34,138 nucleotides of DNA from Candidatus Omnitrophota bacterium (GTDB taxonomy: Bacteria > Omnitrophota > Gorgyraeia > JAHJTE01): NCBI GenBank assembly GCA_020058285.1, contig JAGVEL010000013.1, positions 1-34,138 of the forward strand, in the 5' to 3' direction. Below are positions 31,092-34,138 of the stretch, piece after piece. The notes under the pieces were generated by a model. The model saw only the letters and a list, made by a program, of their open reading frames with translations. It was not told the DNA's origin and searched no databases. A program made the position numbers and the translations under genes. Within the stretch, counting starts at the first letter, position 1, and each line of letters begins with the position of its first letter.

Positions 31092-31994
31092 TTAATTTAA
31101 GGCTTTGTTCAAGAATTTGACGCTTTGTTTTAATTGTTCCGCGCTAACCGGAGCGTGAGCTTCAATAACCTTAATTATATCGCGCTTAATATACGGCTTT
31201 AAATTTTCAAATTTGAATTCGCCGCAGCCAGGAGCAAGGTGGTCAGTCATTCCTTGTACATCATGCAAATGTAATCCAATTAATTTTGAAGAATAACGCT
31301 TCAAATAATCTGTGGTTTTAATCGACCATAATTTTTCATTGATATAAGCATGGCCGGTGTCAAACCAGAAAAAAACATTAGGATAGTTAAGCATAAGCTC
31401 AAATTCGTCAATTTGAGGTATTTCCCGATGGTATATTCGATTTTCCAAACCTATAAATACCCCTCTTTGTACGGCATAACTTGATAGTTCTTTAATGCTT
31501 TTGATTGCGTTTTCGAGGTGGCAGGATTTTTTTTCTTGGCGAAGCTGCTGCATTTTAGCAGCCAATTGTTTAAATTCAACTGTATCCAATTTTGCCTGGC
31601 TAAATAAGTGCATAAGCTGTTTGCTGTAATCCGGGATTTCAACCTTTCCAAAATGAAGCACAGCTACTCTTGCTTTTAATTTTGCTACTGTATCTATTGT
31701 CCGCTTGGTATATTTTAATGCCAGGCGCCGGTTATTCTCGTTTAATGCGGATAAAGAATAATAATCCGGCAAAGCGCTATTAATGGCCAATTCAGGAGGA
31801 ATGGGGCAGAAATTATGGCAGCTGACAACCTTAATTAAACCTTTTGTCCTTAGTTTGCTTATCTGCTCAAGCTTATTTTGTGTTAAGTTAAAATTTAGCT
31901 CTACTGTTTGAAAGCCCGCCGTAATTATCTGTTCAATTTGGCTTTTTGCACTTATTTGCTTATGAGAATTCCAGGATAGGGAAAGCGCAAACAT
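31092..31994 (-). CDS. Sugar phosphate isomerase/epimerase-like TIM barrel (AP endonuclease 2 family)
   Basis: This is a 300-residue (beta/alpha)8 protein of the xylose-isomerase-like/AP_endonuc_2 superfamily. Metal-site candidates lie where the family has them: His in AVLHFGKVE, Glu in GVFIGLENRIYH, Asp and His in FFWFDTGHAYIN, His in LIGLHLHDVQG, and the late DHLAPGCGEFKFE block. Its ATG directly follows the rpsU stop (TAAATG). The substrate is unknown; the family covers epimerases, isomerases and endonuclease IV, and the lack of a DNA-binding extension favours a sugar or polyol substrate. It could be linked to the Memo-like gene that follows. Confidence 0.85.
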   Translation of the reverse strand: MFALSLSWNSHKQISAKSQIEQIITAGFQTVELNFNLTQNKLEQISKLRTKGLIKVVSCHNFCPIPPELAINSALPDYYSLSALNENNRRLALKYTKRTIDTVAKLKARVAVLHFGKVEIPDYSKQLMHLFSQAKLDTVEFKQLAAKMQQLRQEKKSCHLENAIKSIKELSSYAVQRGVFIGLENRIYHREIPQIDEFELMLNYPNVFFWFDTGHAYINEKLWSIKTTDYLKRYSSKLIGLHLHDVQGMTDHLAPGCGEFKFENLKPYIKRDIIKVIEAHAPVSAEQLKQSVKFLNKALN

Positions 31995-32156
31995 TTAGAA
32001 TCTTTTTCTTCCTTTTTTTCTTCTTTTTTCACTGGGCTTCTCGTAGTGTTTGCGGTCTCTTACTTCTCTAAGGATGCCTTCACGCTCAACCTTTTTTTTA
32101 AATCTGCGCAATGCAGACTCAAACGACTCGCCCTTACGTACTTCAATGTCTGACAT
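31995..32156 (-). CDS. rpsU: 30S ribosomal protein S21
   Basis: The 53-residue product reads MSDIEVRKGESFESALRRFK, then KKVEREGILREVRDRKHYEK and a very basic tail. The RKGE(S)FE-x-ALRRFKKKV-x-(R/K)-x-G block is diagnostic of bacterial S21, which helps recruit mRNA to the 30S subunit. GAGGTG is placed suitably before the ATG. It is the first gene of the long run and has a near-consensus promoter upstream. S21 at the head of such a run could link the expression of the whole segment to ribosome supply. Confidence 0.96.
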   Translation of the reverse strand: MSDIEVRKGESFESALRRFKKKVEREGILREVRDRKHYEKPSEKRRKKGRKRF

Positions 32157-32212
32157 TTATTTCACCTCGCCTTCAATAATCTTTTAGTTTTGGAGATGCT
32201 GAGTAGATTATA

Positions 32213-32241
32213 ACTATAGCACTATTAGGAAGTTATGTCAA
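32213..32241 (-). promoter_or_regulatory. Near-consensus sigma70 promoter of rpsU
   Basis: On the minus strand a perfect TTGACA (32236-32241) is followed after 17 nt by TATAGT (32213-32218), with a second TATAAT-like box just downstream. The expected start near 32206 gives a leader of about 50 nt. It is immediately next to the tandem palindromic repeat. The -35 context aagttatgtcaat (plus strand) is identical to that of the 10383-10411 promoter. Confidence 0.75.
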
Positions 32242-32252
32242 TACAAGCTAAA

Positions 32253-32392
32253 CCAAAAATTGCCGGCTGGTGTTTAATTTTTGGTTATGCCGCAAAGGCT
32301 TTTGCGGCGCAATTTACCAGCTGGTGTTTAATTTTTGGTTATGCCGTACAAACTTGTGCGGCGCAAACTACCAACTGGTGTTTAATTTTCGG
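32253..32392. repeat. 54-bp tandem palindromic repeat
   Basis: Units beginning ctggtgtttaatttt are at 32267, 32321 and 32375, so the period is exactly 54 bp with two full copies and a partial third. Each full unit contains an 8-bp hairpin with a 4-nt loop (gccgcaaa/tttgcggc at 32289-32308, and gccgtaca/tgtgcggc at 32343-32362). The units join at a palindrome, accagctggt (32316-32325). A further 9-bp inverted repeat ccaaaaatt/aatttttgg spans 32253-32261 and 32276-32284. The third, partial copy overlaps the end of the tonB-like gene. Confidence 0.88.
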
Positions 32393-33038
32393 AGATTCTA
32401 AATTCAACAATTACGTTAAAAGATAACCGGGGATGGTTAAGGTTGCTGGGAAATGGCGGAAAAGGCGCGGCTTTTTCAATAAAACCGTAGGCTAATTGAC
32501 GCAGATTTTGATCATTAATTGACTTTTCATCGATTATTTTTAATGCCCTAAGCTGTCCATTAGATTCTAAGATAAAAGATAGGCATACCTCTCCTTCTTT
32601 GTCTAAAGTGCTGTCTAGGTCGGCAACGCTCTTTATCTTTTCACGGATTATTTCATAATAACTTAAGTATGCGGGATTTTTCATGAACGGCGAACTGGCT
32701 TGAGGAAGCTTTACTAAGCCCAGAGCTTGCTTATCTTTAATCATTGGGGTTGAAATCTTTTGCGCGCTAGGTTTAGAGTCAATTTTTGAAATCTTAGAGT
32801 AAGGCGGCGGATTGGTTAAATTGTCGCTTAACCCAATTCGCTTTTCCTTTTTTTTAGCAACCCCAGAGAGTTTTTCACGCAGGGCTTTATCAATTTTTAT
32901 GTTTTGATAAGTTATTTCTAAATTCATTAACGATCTTCCTGAGGTGGCAATCTTTAAACGAGGCAAGCCGATTAAAAGTATTGCGTGAGCAAGAATAGAT
33001 ATTAATAAAAAATTAAGGGTTCTGTTAGGATAAGTCAT
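32382..33038 (-). CDS. tonB: TonB family energy-transducing protein
   Basis: The 218-residue protein has a single N-terminal membrane anchor (about 8-25, NFLLISILAHAILLIGLP). A Lys/Pro/Ser-rich periplasmic linker follows, then a TonB_C domain (about 125-216): YLSYYEIIREKIKSVADLDS, GEVCLSFILESNGQLRALKI, then a FPPFPSNL turn and FNVIVEFRIS. It transmits proton-motive energy to outer-membrane receptors; the TonB-dependent receptor gene directly upstream is the obvious partner. No ExbB/ExbD is visible. Its last codons and TAA lie inside the third copy of the 54-bp repeat. Confidence 0.85.
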   Translation of the reverse strand: MTYPNRTLNFLLISILAHAILLIGLPRLKIATSGRSLMNLEITYQNIKIDKALREKLSGVAKKKEKRIGLSDNLTNPPPYSKISKIDSKPSAQKISTPMIKDKQALGLVKLPQASSPFMKNPAYLSYYEIIREKIKSVADLDSTLDKEGEVCLSFILESNGQLRALKIIDEKSINDQNLRQLAYGFIEKAAPFPPFPSNLNHPRLSFNVIVEFRISEN

Positions 33039-33056
33039 AATTTCACTTTAAACTTG

Positions 33057-33085
33057 AATATAGCACAATGGAATTTGTTATACAA
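33057..33085 (-). promoter_or_regulatory. Possible promoter of the tonB-like gene
   Basis: TTGTAT (33080-33085), 17-nt spacer, TATATT (33057-33062) on the minus strand. The -35 lies just after the receptor stop at 33092, and the ATG is about 12 nt after the expected start. It would let tonB be transcribed separately from the receptor. Confidence 0.42.
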
Positions 33086-33091
33086 GGCAAA

Positions 33092-34138
33092 TTAGAATTC
33101 TACTTTTAAGCTATTCATTATAGAAAATCCTGGCATTGGGTAATCTCGCACGACCTGGAATTTTTTGTTTAACATGTTATCGATGGCCATAAAAAACGTC
33201 GGGCCGCGCAACCCGATTTTTTTAGATAGATTAAATCCCATGACAAAAAACTTTTTTACAATAATAGAATTTTCCGAATCATGAAACCTATCGCCGGTAA
33301 ATTTGCCGGTTAGCTCAAGGGTAAGATTGTTTGGGCTTTTATATTTTAAAGAGCAGTCAACTTTATTTTTTGGCTGGTAAATGAGGTATTTATGGCTTTT
33401 TCTATCTTTTGCTTGTAAGTAGGAATAATCAAGACCTAACTCAAAATTATTCAAAAGTGATATCTTATTGCCAACTTCTACTCCAAACATATAACTAGAG
33501 CCGATATTTTTTGGGCTCCAAACACTACTCTCTTCTACCCAATTTATAAGCTCGGTATAATCATTCCTGTAAATAGAAACGCTGGATGATAAATATTTGT
33601 TTAGTTCAGCTTCAATTCCTAATTCGCTGGTAATTCCTTTTTCCGGCTTAAGATTAGGATTTCCTATTGCCCAGCCTTCGTTTGGCCAGTATAGGTCATT
33701 AAACGTCGGCGCCCTAAACGAGCGGCTAACCAGGCCGTGCAGTTTATAATTTTCGGATATTTTATAAAGAAAACCGAGGCTAGGGCTAATTTGTGAACCG
33801 AAATTAGAGTAATCATCAAGGCGCAGGCCGAAATTGACGACTAGATTTTTTAGCAGACTCCAGTGGTTTTCTGCGTAGCCGGCAACTACAGTATATTTAT
33901 GCTTGCCGGAAGATGTACTATCATTAAGATTTCCTACTGCATTAAAACCGAATATCCCCTTGTAATTATCAGTTAGCGTTTTACTTAATTGTAGATCAAT
34001 GCCCCTTACCTTTGTAGTATGTATTGCCTTACTTAATTCGACGTCAAATGCAGAGCCAGCTGAGTTTTCAATAAACTCAAGCCGGTCATAATTATTATAT
34101 AGTTTGGTGGTAAATTGCGTTAACTTATCTGGTTTAAA
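33092..34138 (-). CDS. TonB-dependent outer-membrane receptor, C-terminal part (BtuB/CirA-like)
   Basis: The frame is open from the right edge to the TAG at 33092, giving 348 residues of the C-terminal barrel; the N-terminal plug lies outside. The tell-tale block is GLVSRSFRAPTFNDLYWPNE, then GNPNLKPEKGITSELGIEAE, typical of BtuB- and siderophore-type receptors. It ends with GPTFFMAIDNMLNKKFQVVR and the last strand FSIMNSLKVEF, with the terminal Phe expected for outer-membrane proteins. The ligand cannot be told; cobalamin or a siderophore or another metal complex is plausible. Many beta strands alternate with extracellular loops. Confidence 0.93.
   Translation of the reverse strand, partial: FKPDKLTQFTTKLYNNYDRLEFIENSAGSAFDVELSKAIHTTKVRGIDLQLSKTLTDNYKGIFGFNAVGNLNDSTSSGKHKYTVVAGYAENHWSLLKNLVVNFGLRLDDYSNFGSQISPSLGFLYKISENYKLHGLVSRSFRAPTFNDLYWPNEGWAIGNPNLKPEKGITSELGIEAELNKYLSSSVSIYRNDYTELINWVEESSVWSPKNIGSSYMFGVEVGNKISLLNNFELGLDYSYLQAKDRKSHKYLIYQPKNKVDCSLKYKSPNNLTLELTGKFTGDRFHDSENSIIVKKFFVMGFNLSKKIGLRGPTFFMAIDNMLNKKFQVVRDYPMPGFSIMNSLKVEF

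Noticed and set aside
32235-32426. Plus-strand 63-aa ORF with an 18-residue internal repeat (WCLIFGYA...)
   Set aside because: The repeat unit is 54 bp, a multiple of three, so any frame through it stays open and repeats. It overlaps the tonB end and the rpsU -35 region and has no ribosome binding site.

Overview
The window is an AT-rich, gene-dense bacterial chromosome segment. Its envelope is diderm: a TonB-dependent receptor with TonB, several lipoproteins, ADP-heptose (LPS core) genes, SPOR and LysM proteins. The best phylogenetic hint is a 'small basic protein' beginning MSIHPSLK, a family I know from the PVC group and relatives. With the ExeA/GspB pair, PilZ proteins and mostly single-copy housekeeping genes, this suggests an uncultured lineage such as Omnitrophota. 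That placement is inference; there is no rRNA in the window.

Layout. Nearly everything is on the minus strand, so transcription runs right to left. At the right edge are the C-terminal part of a TonB-dependent receptor and a tonB-like gene, ending in a 54-bp tandem palindromic repeat. A strong promoter then starts a run of about 20 kb in one direction (32156 down to 11951): rpsU, TIM-barrel epimerase, Memo-like protein, DUF1844, Trm112-like, aroQ, pepP, efp, accB, accC, a palindrome-rich spacer, asp23, amaP, a predicted PPi-dependent phosphofructokinase, gmhA, rfaE2, thiD2, thiC, tRNA-Gly(CCC), an NlpD-like lipoprotein, an AAA ATPase, phosphoesterase, HIT protein, dGTPase, HD-GYP protein, SPOR protein, small basic protein, SH3 protein, M50 protease and aroB. 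Most gaps are under 40 nt, and many genes abut or overlap.

Only two genes are on the plus strand: an ExeA-like ATPase and its GspB-like partner (10485-11935). They diverge from a PilZ gene, and both promoters of this divergent pair predict leaderless or nearly leaderless mRNAs. To the left are a second palindrome-rich spacer (9655-10015), a zinc-knuckle protein, a second PilZ protein, DUF4416, an M48 lipoprotein and carB. After them come a peptidoglycan-binding lipoprotein, an overlooked 34-aa cysteine-cluster membrane peptide, an SGNH hydrolase split by a frameshift, a secreted beta-rich protein, a NodI/NodJ-type ABC exporter and the start of yajQ.

Themes. (1) Cyclic-di-GMP: YajQ, two PilZ proteins and a GAF/HD-GYP phosphodiesterase. 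(2) Cell envelope: LysM/LytM, SPOR, SH3, PG-binding, TonB and M48/M50 proteins. (3) Core metabolism: carB, aroB/aroQ, accBC, thiC/thiD2, PPi-PFK and heptose synthesis. (4) Three intergenic clusters of GC-cored hairpins that look like one dispersed palindromic repeat family; the best copy shows compensatory base changes. The order aroQ-pepP-efp-accB-accC-asp23 matches the Bacillus yqhS-yqhT-efp-accB-accC-yqhY neighbourhood without the sporulation genes. I see no CRISPR array, insertion sequence, prophage or recognisable defence island.
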